Shown in pieces: positions 40,858 through 50,248 of a stretch of 64,000 nucleotides of DNA. Numbering within the stretch: position 1 is the first letter of the stretch; the number at the start of each line of letters is the position of its first letter. A model generated the notes under the pieces. That model did not search any database, was not told where the DNA came from, and saw only the letters and a program-made list of their open reading frames with translations. The stretch is taken from contig NZ_CP101509.1 in assembly GCF_024380015.1 (NCBI RefSeq), positions 62,001 through 126,000 of the forward strand. The letters run 5' to 3'. Source of the DNA: Photobacterium atrarenae (GTDB lineage Bacteria; Pseudomonadota; Gammaproteobacteria; Enterobacterales; Vibrionaceae). Position numbers and translations under genes: made by a program.

Positions 40858-41310
40858 ATGTCTGACATTGAAAACAAAGAAGAACAGATCATTGATGAAA
40901 CCAAACTGACACTTGACGATTGCTCGCCAGAGCTGCGTCAAGTTGTTGCGTTTGAAAAAGTGCCTGAAGAGCTACTGGACATGCTAGTGAACGTGTACAA
41001 AGCCTCTGAATCAATTTCACGTGAAGCCTGGGATCAACTACCAGCCAGTGCTCAAAATGTTCTGGACAATTTCGAGCAGTTCCACGCCCTGATCGCGCTG
41101 AGCCAAAGCTACTCGGGCATTGACTTCCTGGGTGAAATGGAAGAAACCGGCAAACCAGACGACATGAGTGACGAAGAGTTCACGGACTATAAAGCCGTGA
41201 TGCTGGATAAAGTGCTGCACAACTGTGTCAAAGACATGTGCAAGCAGCTGAAAAAAGCACGTCGTAACCCGCCGATGAAGCGCGAGTTCCTGGCCATCTT
41301 TGAAAAATAA
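40858..41310 (+). CDS. Conserved hypothetical acidic protein
   Basis: A 150-residue helical, acidic protein starting SDIENKEEQIIDETKLTLDD. The ATG at 40858 follows GCAGGAA. The sequence has LRQVVAFEKVPEELLDMLVN, FEQFHALIALSQSYSGIDFLGEME and a basic C-terminus (MCKQLKKARRNPPMKREFLAIFEK). No enzyme motif is visible. A terminator follows. The function is unknown. Confidence 0.75.
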   Translation: MSDIENKEEQIIDETKLTLDDCSPELRQVVAFEKVPEELLDMLVNVYKASESISREAWDQLPASAQNVLDNFEQFHALIALSQSYSGIDFLGEMEETGKPDDMSDEEFTDYKAVMLDKVLHNCVKDMCKQLKKARRNPPMKREFLAIFEK

Positions 41311-41320
41311 TGGCTTCAAG

Positions 41321-41343
41321 AAGGGAAGCTTTGCTTCCCTTTT
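41321..41343 (+). terminator. Terminator of the acidic protein gene
   Basis: AAGGGAAGC / GCTTCCCTT with a 3-base loop and a short T run. Confidence 0.7.
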
Positions 41344-41537
41344 GGCACCCCACGCCGCTCATCCTCATCTTTCTTCTCCCATTCGCGCTGCCTTTGCTGC
41401 CAGACCCAGTTTTTTCTGGCTGCACAGCGGGCCGGCATTGGCCCAAACGCTAATTGAACAATGTTAAAATAAGTTCTTGAGCTGCTCTGTTGACAAGCTT
41501 TACAATGGCTTAATATCTACTTATCAGCACATTGTTC

Positions 41538-43922
41538 ATGTCTTTATCACTTTTCAGGCACGGTAGACGTGTCGCCGTCACTCTCGGCACCCTGGTCTTT
41601 TCAGGCTGTGCAGTTTATGCAGGCTTCAATTATGACCAGTTATACGGGACACCCGAGCCGCAGCAACGTTTTGTCCCGCCTGCCACGCCGATGGCCCAGC
41701 GCTACCTCACCGAAGTCAAGCCAATCCTGGAAAACCGCTGCGTGGTTTGTCACGCCTGCTACGATGCCCCTTGCCAACTGAAGATGTCCTCTGCTGAAGG
41801 CATCGACCGCGGTGCTAGCAAAGACAAAGTGTATGAAGGAACCCGCCTATTGGCAGCCAATACCACGCGAATGTTCATCGATGCACAAACCACTGAACAA
41901 TGGCGCGACAAAGGATTTACGCCGGTACTCAATGAGCGAACACAATCGCCGGAAGCCAACACCCAGGCCGGCGTGATGGCCAGAATGCTCCAGCTCAAAC
42001 AGGCACATCCGTTGCCTGAAAAAACCGTGCTGGATGACACCCGCTGGGACTTCTCGCTCGATCGGGATCAGCAATGCCCGACCATTGAGGAAATGGCACA
42101 GTATGAACAAGATTATCCGCAATGGGGGATGCCTTACGGCCTGCCTCATATCGCGCCCCAAGAGCACGACACCCTGATGGAATGGCTGGCTGCCGGCGCG
42201 CCGATGGTCGGCGTCGAGCCCCCGAGTGCTGAGATCCAGGCACAAATTCGCTCGTGGGAGGGGTTCCTGAACGGCAACTCTCTCAAAGAACAATTAGTCA
42301 GCCGCTACCTCTACGAGCACTTGTTTGTCTCGCACCTCTACTTCGAGCAAGGTGACAATAAACCGGTCTTCTTCAAACTGGTTCGGTCCAGAACAGCCCC
42401 GGGGGAGCCGGTTGATGTTATCGCAACCCGCCGGCCCTTTGATGATCCGCAAACCGAACGGGTTTATTACCGTTTTGCTCTGGTTCGTGAAACTATTGTT
42501 GACAAAACCCATATGCCTTACGCGCTGAGCGATGCGAAAATGGCACGCTTTGAAGAGTTGTTCTTCGAGCCGGAATATAGCGTCAGTGTTCTGCCCGGTT
42601 ATCAGCCGGAAGTGGCTGCCAACCCAATGCGCTCATTCAGTCAATTGCCGGCTAATGCGCGCTACCGCTTTATGATTGATAATGCCCAGAATACGATTCG
42701 TGGCTTTATCAAAGGTCCGGTCTGCCGCGGGCAACTGGCGCTGAATGTGATCAACGATCGCTTCTGGGTTTTTTTCGTCGATCCGGACATGGCAGATGTC
42801 CCCAGTGTAAACAAATTCTATGATGCCCAGGCTAAAAACCTCCGCATGCCAGCCGAGGATGAAAGCAACACCCTGCCGTTGACCAACTGGATCGCTTACT
42901 CCAAACAGCAGGGCCGCTTCCTGCGCGCGAAGAATGCCCTGCTCAATGACACATTCAAGCACGGAGAGCACTTAACTCCTGAGCTGATCTGGGATGGCGA
43001 TGAGCACAATGAAAACGCGGTGCTGACAGTGTTTCGCCATTTTGACAGCGCGACGGTCACCAAAGGGCTGGTCGGCTCCCCACCGAAAACGGCATGGGTA
43101 CTGGATTACTCATTACTGGAGCGGATCCATTACTTGCTGGTCGCCGGGTTCGATGTGTATGGCAACTTCGGTCACCAGTTGATCACCCGGATGTACATGG
43201 ATTTCTTGCGCATGGAGGGAGAATCCAATTTCCTGTCCTTGCTGCCGGCCGAGGTACGTCGCCAGGAGCTGGCTGACTGGTATCAGGATGCCAATCAGCC
43301 GCTGGAGAAATTCCTGCAAGGGGATATCAATGAGTTTAGCCAGCCATCGGGGATCCGTTATAAAACAAAAGACCCGAAAGCCGAGCTTTACCAATTGCTC
43401 AAACAGCGGGTGAGCCCCGTCAGCAGCCAGCGTTATGCGCTCAATAACGCTCGACTCAGCCCACAGGCGATGAGCGCACTGCATCGCCTCGAACAACTAC
43501 AAGGCCCTCAGGCAACCCTGTTCCCTGAGCTGACCTTCATCATGGTAGATCCCGCATCATCCGGTGCCACGCCTCAGCTGTTCACACTGGTTCGTAACAG
43601 CGCACACAAGAATATTTCCAGCCTGTTCGATGAAGAGTCCAACCGGGATTATCTGCAAGATGATGTCACCCTGGTCTACGGCCTGCTCGGCAGCTACCCG
43701 GGTGCCTTCTGGCACGTTAAGGAAGCGCAATTGCCTGCGCTGGTTGCACAGGCCAATGCCGTTCAGAACGAGCAGGAGTACCGTGCTTTGCTCGATCGCT
43801 TCGCCATTCGCCGAACCGACCCGGATTTCTGGGCTTTCAGCGATACCCTCAATGCGCTGTATCATCAGAACCATCCGATTGATGCCGGCCTGCTCGATTA
43901 CAACCGGCTCCAGAACCGCTAA
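41538..43922 (+). CDS. cti: Fatty acid cis/trans isomerase Cti
   Basis: A 794-residue periplasmic enzyme, from the ATG at 41538 (TTG two codons earlier is possible). A signal or lipoprotein-like anchor is seen (TLVFSGCAVYAG). A c-type heme site CVVCH lies near residues 68-72, needed for isomerising the double bond of membrane cis-unsaturated fatty acids to trans. Further family segments are TNWIAYSKQQGRFLRAKNALLNDTF-like text near the middle and FVRNSAHKNISSLF near the end (written from short pieces; the full segments are longer). Cti lowers membrane fluidity under solvent, heat or osmotic stress and acts without new lipid synthesis. It is isolated, with no obvious operon partner. Confidence 0.93.
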   Translation: MSLSLFRHGRRVAVTLGTLVFSGCAVYAGFNYDQLYGTPEPQQRFVPPATPMAQRYLTEVKPILENRCVVCHACYDAPCQLKMSSAEGIDRGASKDKVYEGTRLLAANTTRMFIDAQTTEQWRDKGFTPVLNERTQSPEANTQAGVMARMLQLKQAHPLPEKTVLDDTRWDFSLDRDQQCPTIEEMAQYEQDYPQWGMPYGLPHIAPQEHDTLMEWLAAGAPMVGVEPPSAEIQAQIRSWEGFLNGNSLKEQLVSRYLYEHLFVSHLYFEQGDNKPVFFKLVRSRTAPGEPVDVIATRRPFDDPQTERVYYRFALVRETIVDKTHMPYALSDAKMARFEELFFEPEYSVSVLPGYQPEVAANPMRSFSQLPANARYRFMIDNAQNTIRGFIKGPVCRGQLALNVINDRFWVFFVDPDMADVPSVNKFYDAQAKNLRMPAEDESNTLPLTNWIAYSKQQGRFLRAKNALLNDTFKHGEHLTPELIWDGDEHNENAVLTVFRHFDSATVTKGLVGSPPKTAWVLDYSLLERIHYLLVAGFDVYGNFGHQLITRMYMDFLRMEGESNFLSLLPAEVRRQELADWYQDANQPLEKFLQGDINEFSQPSGIRYKTKDPKAELYQLLKQRVSPVSSQRYALNNARLSPQAMSALHRLEQLQGPQATLFPELTFIMVDPASSGATPQLFTLVRNSAHKNISSLFDEESNRDYLQDDVTLVYGLLGSYPGAFWHVKEAQLPALVAQANAVQNEQEYRALLDRFAIRRTDPDFWAFSDTLNALYHQNHPIDAGLLDYNRLQNR

Positions 43923-43944
43923 CTTGCCCATCTACTCAGCCAAT

Positions 43945-43963
43945 GCCTGCTGCGGCAGGCTTT
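43945..43963 (+). terminator. Weak hairpin after cti
   Basis: GCCTGC / GCAGGC with loop TGCG then TTT. It is a short terminator candidate. Confidence 0.4.
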
Positions 43964-44164
43964 GGCGGTTCGCCACTTTGTCTCTCACAAGTACCGTTCC
44001 GCGCGATGTCATACCGTCAGGCTTGCCCAATTTCAGCTCAGGCACGATTGGCAGGAGAGAAGAAATTGTAAAGATATGAAAACATACGCTTAATATCATG
44101 ACGTAAGCGTTTGATTTTTGTAAAATACTGCCACTGGATACTTTAACCTGAGAGAATAGAGACC

Positions 44165-44836
44165 ATGACAACGCCGACGCCTATCTGGGACAGTTTTGTC
44201 CGCGGTTACCACTGGCTACAGGCACTTTCTGTAGTTGGCTTATGGTATACCGGCACCGAAGGGTTGATGGACTGGCACTTTGCGATTGCATACCTGCTCC
44301 TGGCCCTGTTACTAACCCGGTTACTGTGGGGATTTATTGGCAGCGAAACCGCGCGCTTTCGCCACTTTGTTCACATGCCGGGCAAAGTACTCCACTACTT
44401 ACGCTCCATGCATCATCGCGAATCCGAGCACCAGCCTGTCGTCGGCCACAACCCCGCCGGCGGTTACATGGTCATCACGTTTTTCCTGCTACTGACGATC
44501 CAGCTGACCACGGGGTTATTTGCCAATGACGACATTCTGTCCGAAGGTCCCTTCGCTCTGTATGTCTCAGCTGATACCAGCAGTTTCCTGACCCAGATCC
44601 ACGCGTTGAACTTCAATCTGATCCTCACGGCTATCGGACTTCACCTGGGGGCCATCGCGCTGTACCAGCTCAAAAAAGAAAACCTGATCAAACCGATGAT
44701 TCTGGGCACCAAGCCCCTGCCGGAAGCGCTGGCACCCAAAATTCGCAACGGCCTACTGGCCTGGGTGATTTTCGCCGCAGTTGGCGGACTGATCTATGTC
44801 TACTTCGCGCAAGACATTATTCCGTATTTGCTCTGA
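44165..44836 (+). CDS. Cytochrome b561-type membrane protein
   Basis: A 223-residue integral membrane protein with four hydrophobic segments and heme-binding histidines in VRGYHWLQALSVVGLWYTGTEGLMDWHFAIAY (first two segments), RHFVHMPGKVLHY, and IHALNFNLILTAIGLHLGAIALYQLK. This is the Ni/Fe-hydrogenase b-type / cytochrome b561 group that moves electrons between the quinone pool and a periplasmic c-type cytochrome. A cytochrome c' lies convergent 240 bases away and would be the natural partner. Terminal repeat sequence follows. Confidence 0.88.
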   Translation: MTTPTPIWDSFVRGYHWLQALSVVGLWYTGTEGLMDWHFAIAYLLLALLLTRLLWGFIGSETARFRHFVHMPGKVLHYLRSMHHRESEHQPVVGHNPAGGYMVITFFLLLTIQLTTGLFANDDILSEGPFALYVSADTSSFLTQIHALNFNLILTAIGLHLGAIALYQLKKENLIKPMILGTKPLPEALAPKIRNGLLAWVIFAAVGGLIYVYFAQDIIPYLL

Positions 44837-44858
44837 GCAACAGCCACAAAATACACCT

Positions 44859-45020
44859 TATACCAATCAAAGTAAGTGATCAGAAATAGCGCAGGAGAAA
44901 TGTTTGAGAACAAGGCAGAATTTTTAGATAAGTAGTTATTCTACAATCAAAAATTCTAACGAAATTATCGAGCATTTTAACAAGCTAGGATGACCAGTTA
45001 CTTACTGAGATTGGTATTAT
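44859..45020. repeat. MITE-like intergenic repeat, long copy
   Basis: About 162 bases bounded by TTATACCAATC and GATTGGTATTAT, which are terminal inverted repeats. It shares blocks with the copy at 29999-30107. It separates the cytochrome b and c' genes. It has no coding capacity. Confidence 0.7.
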
Positions 45021-45051
45021 TAAAAAGGGTAAAGCCGCTCAGCTTTACCCT
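45021..45051 (-). terminator. Terminator of the cytochrome c' gene
   Basis: AGGGTAAAGC / GCTTTACCCT with a 6-base loop, followed on the minus strand by TTTTTA. It can act for both convergent genes. Confidence 0.8.
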
Positions 45052-45078
45052 GATTCAACAACTGCCATCATCGCAATA

Positions 45079-45528
45079 TTAGCGATACTTGTAATCGCTG
45101 TGGCAAGACTTACAGTTTTTCGCTGCAACCCCAAAAGCTTTCATCGTTGCCCGCTGATCACCTTCTGCAGAGACCTTGGCCAGGTTCGCCATATCGCCCT
45201 GGAACTTATTCAGCTTGGCAGTAAAGCCATCCCAGTCAGACCAGATCTCTGGACGGGCCTTGGTATCCCCTTTATCCGTCCCTTTCATTTGAAAGGCTTC
45301 CTCCGGCATCATCGTCAACTGCGAAATGAACAGCGCCCGCTTGCTGAACTGCGCCTGATCCCAGTCTTTTCGACCTTTCACCATCGCAGACATGTCACCA
45401 AAATTCGTTGCAATCATGGTGAAGGCCGACTGACGATAACGAATGGCATCTTCCGGCTTTTCAAACGGCATTGCTGAAGCACTGGTCGCTGCGAGTAACA
45501 CACTTCCTAGTATGACTTTCTTCATCAT
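45079..45528 (-). CDS. Cytochrome c'
   Basis: A 149-residue periplasmic protein with a signal peptide (1-19, ending ATSASA). Cytochrome c' four-helix features are AIRYRQSAFTMIATNFGDMSAMVKG and the C-terminal heme site CKSCH (139-143). Family members bind NO or act in nitrosative stress defence and electron transfer. The partner cytochrome b561 gene is convergent. Length and motif place are normal. Confidence 0.93.
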   Translation of the reverse strand: MMKKVILGSVLLAATSASAMPFEKPEDAIRYRQSAFTMIATNFGDMSAMVKGRKDWDQAQFSKRALFISQLTMMPEEAFQMKGTDKGDTKARPEIWSDWDGFTAKLNKFQGDMANLAKVSAEGDQRATMKAFGVAAKNCKSCHSDYKYR

Positions 45529-45851
45529 TATTCTTCCATCTCTTTGTTTTTATGAGCACGAGAATCATACCAAGCCGCCACCATCAGTAAACAAACACGC
45601 CCTTAAACTTACAAACATTTACAATAATTCACTTAGGTGCATATGTCACTTCCACTGTTTTCGTTCCCGAGAAGTCTCTTCTTGACCAATCAGACAACCG
45701 CCGGTATCCAGATCCGAAAATATTAGTTACCCTAAAAAAGTGTGCCATTTCCCCTATCGAATTCAGAACTGGCGCCGCACACGATGACGATAAAAAAGAT
45801 GAGGGCTGCACAGCAGATCCCGAACGGAAAACCGATTTTCAAGAGGATGCA
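45529..45851. other. Intergenic region with no recognised feature
   Basis: A 323-base AT-rich stretch between the divergent cytochrome c' and DUF2797 genes. I see no open frame with a ribosome binding site. It should hold both promoters. Confidence 0.4.
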
Positions 45852-46667
45852 ATGTTAGGTACGTTGAGCAAAATGCAATCAACGCTGGGCGATGAGGTCG
45901 CATACACGCTGCCTGTCGGTGATGAGCGGCTGCCACTGAACCCGCTTATCGGAAAAGTGCTCAAGCTAAGTTACACCGGGAATATCTTCTGCGATGCCTG
46001 TGGCCGTAAAACCAGGAAGAGCTATTCCCAGGGCCATTGCTTCCCATGTATGAAGAAGCTGGCTCGCTGTGATATGTGTATCATGAAACCGGAAACCTGC
46101 CATTATGCTCAGGGAAGCTGCCGCGAACCGGAATGGGGCGATAGCCACTGTATGGTGCCGCACTATGTCTACCTGTCGAACACCTCCGGGCTGAAGGTCG
46201 GCATCACCCGCCATACCCAGTTGCCGACCCGCTGGATTGATCAGGGCGCCACTCAGGCGCTGCCGATCCTCAAGGTCAAAACCCGCCAGCTGTCCGGGTT
46301 GATTGAAGTCGCTCTGGCCGAGTTGGTTGCCGATAAAACCAACTGGCGCGCCATGCTCAAGGGCGATAACTGTGAACTTGATTTACAGGCCGAGGCCGAG
46401 CGTCTGATGCCGCATATCGAGACTCGAATCAATGAGCTGCTGGCACTATACGGTGAAGATGCCGTCGAGCGCCTCAATGAAGCTCTGGTGGAAATCCGCT
46501 ACCCAGTGACGCAATATCCAACCAAAATCAGCTCGCATAACTTTGATAAAAACCCGGTGGTTGAAGGCACGTTGCTCGGAATTAAAGGCCAGTACCTGAT
46601 TTTTGATACCGGCGTGATCAACATTCGAAAATTTACCAGCTATGAGGTGACAGTCGAAACACCGTAA
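45852..46667 (+). CDS. DUF2797 family protein
   Basis: A 271-residue protein with a zinc-binding N-terminal half: NIFCDACGRKTRKSYSQGHCFPCMKKLARCDMCIMKPETCHYAQGSCREPEW (eight or more cysteines, given in short blocks). A conserved domain follows with HYVYLSNTSGLKVGITRHTQLPTRWIDQGAT, which has GIY-YIG-like spacing. The C-terminal region is LLGIKGQYLIFDTGVINIRKFTSYEV. The family is of unknown function; the nuclease-like segment is only suggestive. Confidence 0.88.
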   Translation: MLGTLSKMQSTLGDEVAYTLPVGDERLPLNPLIGKVLKLSYTGNIFCDACGRKTRKSYSQGHCFPCMKKLARCDMCIMKPETCHYAQGSCREPEWGDSHCMVPHYVYLSNTSGLKVGITRHTQLPTRWIDQGATQALPILKVKTRQLSGLIEVALAELVADKTNWRAMLKGDNCELDLQAEAERLMPHIETRINELLALYGEDAVERLNEALVEIRYPVTQYPTKISSHNFDKNPVVEGTLLGIKGQYLIFDTGVINIRKFTSYEVTVETP

Positions 46668-46757
46668 CCCGCCGCCAATAAACCATTCAGGCCGGGAACA
46701 ACCCCGGCCTGAATGCTAAACATCACTTGCGCCAGGCAACAGCTTACGAGAAAGCCA

Positions 46758-47411
46758 TTAGTTAGATTTCGGCTGTACAAACTTTCTTGATGCATCCACA
46801 GTGGCAACGTCCCGGATAAAATTCACGCCCAGTACAATCCCCTTGCCAGCCGTCAGGGCGAACTCAGTCAGCTCGTTCAACTCGCCCAACCGCGCTCGCA
46901 CTTTCACCACCGCCTGCCGTTTTTGCTCACCGTTTTTTCGCTTGATCCAGCGCTCAACCGGCAGCTCAACGGACTTCCCACTGTTGTTAAACTTGATCCA
47001 GTCATGGCCATCCCGCTCAAACGATTGAATATTCGTTGCCCCCATGGTGGACAATTTGATCCCGGCGTCCACCCTGGCTCTGACGTACTGCTTGGTGGCA
47101 TCCAGCCAGAGCCACTCTTCGGCTCCCAGGATCAACTTGCCATCCGGCGTCTCCGTTACCACGGGGGGCGGGGCGGGTTTCGGAGCCGGCTTGGGGGCTG
47201 GCTTCTCGGGCTGAGGCACTGGTTTGGCTGTTGGTTCAGCGGGTGGACGGGGCGTTGGCTGAGAAGGCGGAAGAACCACCGGCTCAACCACCACGGACTC
47301 CGCGGGCGTCTGCGGCGGCGTCACTTCAGACTCAGAAGCTGTCGTTTCAACAGCCTGCCGGGCACATCCGGCTAACATCAATGTCAAAAAACAAGCCGTC
47401 ATTATCCTCAT
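46758..47411 (-). CDS. Retropepsin-like (putative zinc protease family) lipoprotein
   Basis: A 217-residue protein with a lipoprotein signal (LMLAGC, Cys 16) and a proline-rich linker (residues 30-85, PKPAPKPAP repeats) that would span the periplasm. A C-terminal domain follows of the RimK-associated putative ATP-dependent zinc protease type: LILGAEEWLWLDATKQYVRARVDAGIKLSTMGA and VDASRKFV. In the family the core motif is DTGA; here it reads DAGI (D115). This loss of Thr and Ala suggests altered or absent aspartyl-type catalysis. It may instead bind cell-wall or another partner. Confidence 0.75.
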   Translation of the reverse strand: MRIMTACFLTLMLAGCARQAVETTASESEVTPPQTPAESVVVEPVVLPPSQPTPRPPAEPTAKPVPQPEKPAPKPAPKPAPPPVVTETPDGKLILGAEEWLWLDATKQYVRARVDAGIKLSTMGATNIQSFERDGHDWIKFNNSGKSVELPVERWIKRKNGEQKRQAVVKVRARLGELNELTEFALTAGKGIVLGVNFIRDVATVDASRKFVQPKSN

Positions 47412-47474
47412 TCTATCAACCCTGAAAAATCGTCATAACACAATCATATGCTGAGAGATCCATCGCTCGCAAGT

Positions 47475-48380
47475 TTAAGCGCTGGCATAAGCGCGTTCAA
47501 ACAGCTCGACTTTATGGCGCAGCCAGGCTTCATCGTACCAGCCAATGTTTTGGCTGTGCTTGGCATCCTGCCATACGCTGAGAAACCAACGCCGACACGC
47601 GAAACCATCTGCTGGTTTCATTTTTTGATGATAGCGCTCAATCAGTTTGAGATCCGGACGCACATCATCAAGTTGGCTTACATCAAACTCCCGGTGCTTG
47701 TAGCCGCAATCCAGCGGGTCAAGGAGCACAGCCACCCGGCCAGTATCCGGCTGGAACAGGACATTCCCAACATGACAATCATTATGGGTGAGGGAGGATT
47801 GTGTATTGATCGGGGCAAGGACTTCCGTGCGCCGTGCCCAGATCCGCGAAAATTGTGCTTTCAGGCGCGCTGAATAGGGAGAGCCGTCACTGAGAACATA
47901 GCGATAGACCGGCAACATCCAGGTCTCAAAAGCCCGGATCAAACAGGGATCATACTGATTCTCAGCCAGCTCAAACCCTTGCTGTTCACCATGTTCGTGT
48001 AACTCCAACAGCAGATCGGTGTAGTGCTCGCGAAACACTTCAACCAGTTTCGGATCATCCGGCAACGTATGCGCCGGCACACCGTCCAACCACTCGAAAA
48101 CCAAGTAATCATGGCCGGATTCCCGACCAAAAAAAAGTACCGCCGGTATCCGGCACCCCATCACGTCGGTTAAACGCGATAGAGCACGAACCTCCTTGGC
48201 AAGCCGTCCAACCTCTTTGGAAAACTTCACCACCACTTTTCCTTTCGGAGAAGCCAGAAACACGACCGAGCCATAAAAAGACTCCTGAACATGACATAGT
48301 TCAGGTTGACAACCAAACAGGCACTGATAGGCAGACAGCGCGACCTGCTTGAGCTGTGGTCTCAACATAATCACTCCCAT
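47475..48380 (-). CDS. Aminoglycoside phosphotransferase-family kinase
   Basis: A 301-residue protein of the APH/choline kinase fold. An N-lobe lysine is in KGKVVVKFSKEVG. The hinge is DYLVFEWLDGVPAHTL. The catalytic loop is SSLTHNDCHVGNVLF, and the metal-binding segment is VAVLLDPLDCGYKHREFDVSQL. Such enzymes phosphorylate small molecules, not only drugs. A resistance role cannot be inferred from sequence. Confidence 0.85.
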   Translation of the reverse strand: MGVIMLRPQLKQVALSAYQCLFGCQPELCHVQESFYGSVVFLASPKGKVVVKFSKEVGRLAKEVRALSRLTDVMGCRIPAVLFFGRESGHDYLVFEWLDGVPAHTLPDDPKLVEVFREHYTDLLLELHEHGEQQGFELAENQYDPCLIRAFETWMLPVYRYVLSDGSPYSARLKAQFSRIWARRTEVLAPINTQSSLTHNDCHVGNVLFQPDTGRVAVLLDPLDCGYKHREFDVSQLDDVRPDLKLIERYHQKMKPADGFACRRWFLSVWQDAKHSQNIGWYDEAWLRHKVELFERAYASA

Positions 48381-48557
48381 GTGATGCCCTCACGCTCAGG
48401 GCAAGCATCCCTTCCACACAAACATGCTTTAAAAGCATATGGTTATAATTATTCGTTACAAACAGACTGCTATATTTCATTCAGTGCTGCCAGACGTTCG
48501 AAACAAAATTATAATTTATGAGCTACAACTCGCAAAAATTTGTATCTATTTGAAAAA

Positions 48558-48794
48558 TCAGCAAGATTCCACTGCAATACCCGTTGCTTCTGCCAACTCG
48601 GCTAATTGCGCTTCATTATCCAAACAAACAGACCAATTCACACCACTCCCTGATGCCGTGACGACGTTCGCACCACCAAGCAGTCGGATGTCATCGACCA
48701 TCGCTTGCAACGTCACCCGGCCCTGCCCTTCAATACGGATCACCAGCTCACGTTGATTAGCAATGATTCGTCCTTGAGAAAACGTAGAATTCAT
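48558..48794 (-). CDS. DUF3389 family protein
   Basis: A 78-residue protein of the small Vibrio family DUF3389: FSQGRIIANQRELVIRIEG and VDDIRLLGGANVVTASGSGVNW. The start overlaps the stop of the thioesterase gene upstream (48791-48794). The function is unknown. Confidence 0.85.
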   Translation of the reverse strand: MNSTFSQGRIIANQRELVIRIEGQGRVTLQAMVDDIRLLGGANVVTASGSGVNWSVCLDNEAQLAELAEATGIAVESC

Positions 48795-49240
48795 TGTGCT
48801 GCGACCTCTCCCGATCTCTTTTTATGATTCAGTACCGCCATGGTCAGTCGGCTGGTACATACAAGCCGTCCACGTTCATCCACGATCTCGATTTGCCATA
48901 CCTGTGTGGTTGCCCCCAGATGCACGGGCTTCGCCGTTCCTTTTACAATCCCACTGCGCACAGCCCGGATATGGTTTGCGTTGATGTCCAGCCCAACACA
49001 GTACTTTCCATCTGCAACACACATGTTCGCCGCCAGAGAGCCCAGTGTTTCTGCCAGTACGACGGAAGCCCCGCCATGTAACATCCCGAATGGCTGATGG
49101 GTTCGGGCATCGACGGGCATCACAGCACTGAGGCTTTCTTCATCATAATCACAGTATTCAATCGCCAGATGCTCAACCAGAGTGTGGGTTGAGGTCTGAT
49201 TTAAGCTTTCCAGAGAGAACGGCTTTTTCCAAATTGACAT
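48791..49240 (-). CDS. menI: MenI/YdiI-type acyl-CoA thioesterase
   Basis: A 149-residue hotdog-fold thioesterase. MPVDARTHQPFGMLHGGASVVLAETLGSLAANMC contains the catalytic Glu (LAETLGS). VGLDINANHIRAVRSG and VWQIEIVDERGRLVCTSRLTMAVL follow. It matches E. coli YdiI/MenI, the DHNA-CoA hydrolase of menaquinone synthesis, closely along the whole length. The gene is coupled to DUF3389. Confidence 0.88.
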   Translation of the reverse strand: MSIWKKPFSLESLNQTSTHTLVEHLAIEYCDYDEESLSAVMPVDARTHQPFGMLHGGASVVLAETLGSLAANMCVADGKYCVGLDINANHIRAVRSGIVKGTAKPVHLGATTQVWQIEIVDERGRLVCTSRLTMAVLNHKKRSGEVAAQ

Positions 49241-49377
49241 CTTGATACCTACAATAAATGAATAACGCGTTGAATCCGCAACAGGTTACCACTCAGCCCG
49301 GCGAACCACTACCTGTCCTCCCTGGCAGATGAGTAAATCGGTCGCTATTTCTATACTTGAATGGAAGGAGCCGGAAC

Positions 49378-50175
49378 ATGAATCCACTAAACGCGATACG
49401 CAAAGCAACCCTGTTGGCCGCCACTATCGCCCTGGCTAGCTGCGTCAGCTCACCGACCGGCCGGCAGCAGGTCTTACTTTTTTCCAGCCAGGATATGTCT
49501 CAGCTGGGCGCTCGCTCTTTTGAAGAGATTAAACAACAAGAGACTATCAATCAGGAGCCAGCGACCAACCGCTACGTCCAATGCGTTACCAACAGCATCA
49601 CTGCCAAGCTGGACTCCAGCCTGCCAGGGCAATGGGAAGTGGTGGTGTTTGACAGTGAGCAAGTCAATGCTTTTGCGCTGCCGGGCGGGAAAATTGGCGT
49701 TTATACCGGGTTGTTGAACGTGGCCAAAAACCAGGATCAATTAGCGACTGTGATAGGCCATGAAATTGGCCATGTCCTGGCTCAACACAGCAATGAACGC
49801 CTATCGCGGAGCCAACTGGCCAATGTCGGCTTACAATTGTCGAGTGTGGCATTCAGCGGCACCGAGTACCACGATCTCGCGATGGCCGGGCTAGGTCTTG
49901 GGGTCCAGTACGGTGTGTTAATGCCATACGGCAGAGCACAGGAGTCGGAATCAGACATCATTGGACTACACCTGATGGCCAAGGCTGGCTTTAACCCCAA
50001 TGAAAGTATCAGTCTGTGGCAGAATATGGCGGCGGCTTCAGGTCGTGGACAGCCGCCGGAACTGCTGTCGACACACCCTTCTCATGCATCCCGGATTGCG
50101 GATCTAAAGGCAGAGATCAACAAACTCCCCAGTTTCAACGCCCCCCGCCCGAACTGTGAGCGCCCGGCGAGCTGA
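49378..50175 (+). CDS. M48-family metalloprotease lipoprotein
   Basis: A 265-residue outer-membrane or periplasmic lipoprotein (lipobox LASC22, from the ATG at 49378 with GGAAGGAG upstream) with the M48 motif HEIGH (128-132). The third ligand Glu is in AQESESDIIGLHLM. NAFALPGGKIGVYTGLL precedes. It resembles YcaL/LoiP-type proteases that remove misfolded outer-membrane proteins. The terminator follows at 50186. Confidence 0.9.
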   Translation: MNPLNAIRKATLLAATIALASCVSSPTGRQQVLLFSSQDMSQLGARSFEEIKQQETINQEPATNRYVQCVTNSITAKLDSSLPGQWEVVVFDSEQVNAFALPGGKIGVYTGLLNVAKNQDQLATVIGHEIGHVLAQHSNERLSRSQLANVGLQLSSVAFSGTEYHDLAMAGLGLGVQYGVLMPYGRAQESESDIIGLHLMAKAGFNPNESISLWQNMAAASGRGQPPELLSTHPSHASRIADLKAEINKLPSFNAPRPNCERPAS

Positions 50176-50185
50176 CCGCAACACA

Positions 50186-50211
50186 CAAAAAGCGCCATAC
50201 AGGCGCTTTTT
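50186..50211 (+). terminator. Terminator after the M48 gene
   Basis: AGCGCC / GGCGCT with a 5-base loop flanked by A and T runs, so it can work in both directions. Confidence 0.8.
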
Positions 50212-50248
50212 ACCATTGGCATCAGATGCCTTACAATCCGCTGGCAGC

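Noticed and set aside
45629..45811. 60-codon minus-strand open frame between cytochrome c' and DUF2797
   Set aside because: Low-complexity start and no ribosome binding site; looks like a chance frame in an AT-rich gap.
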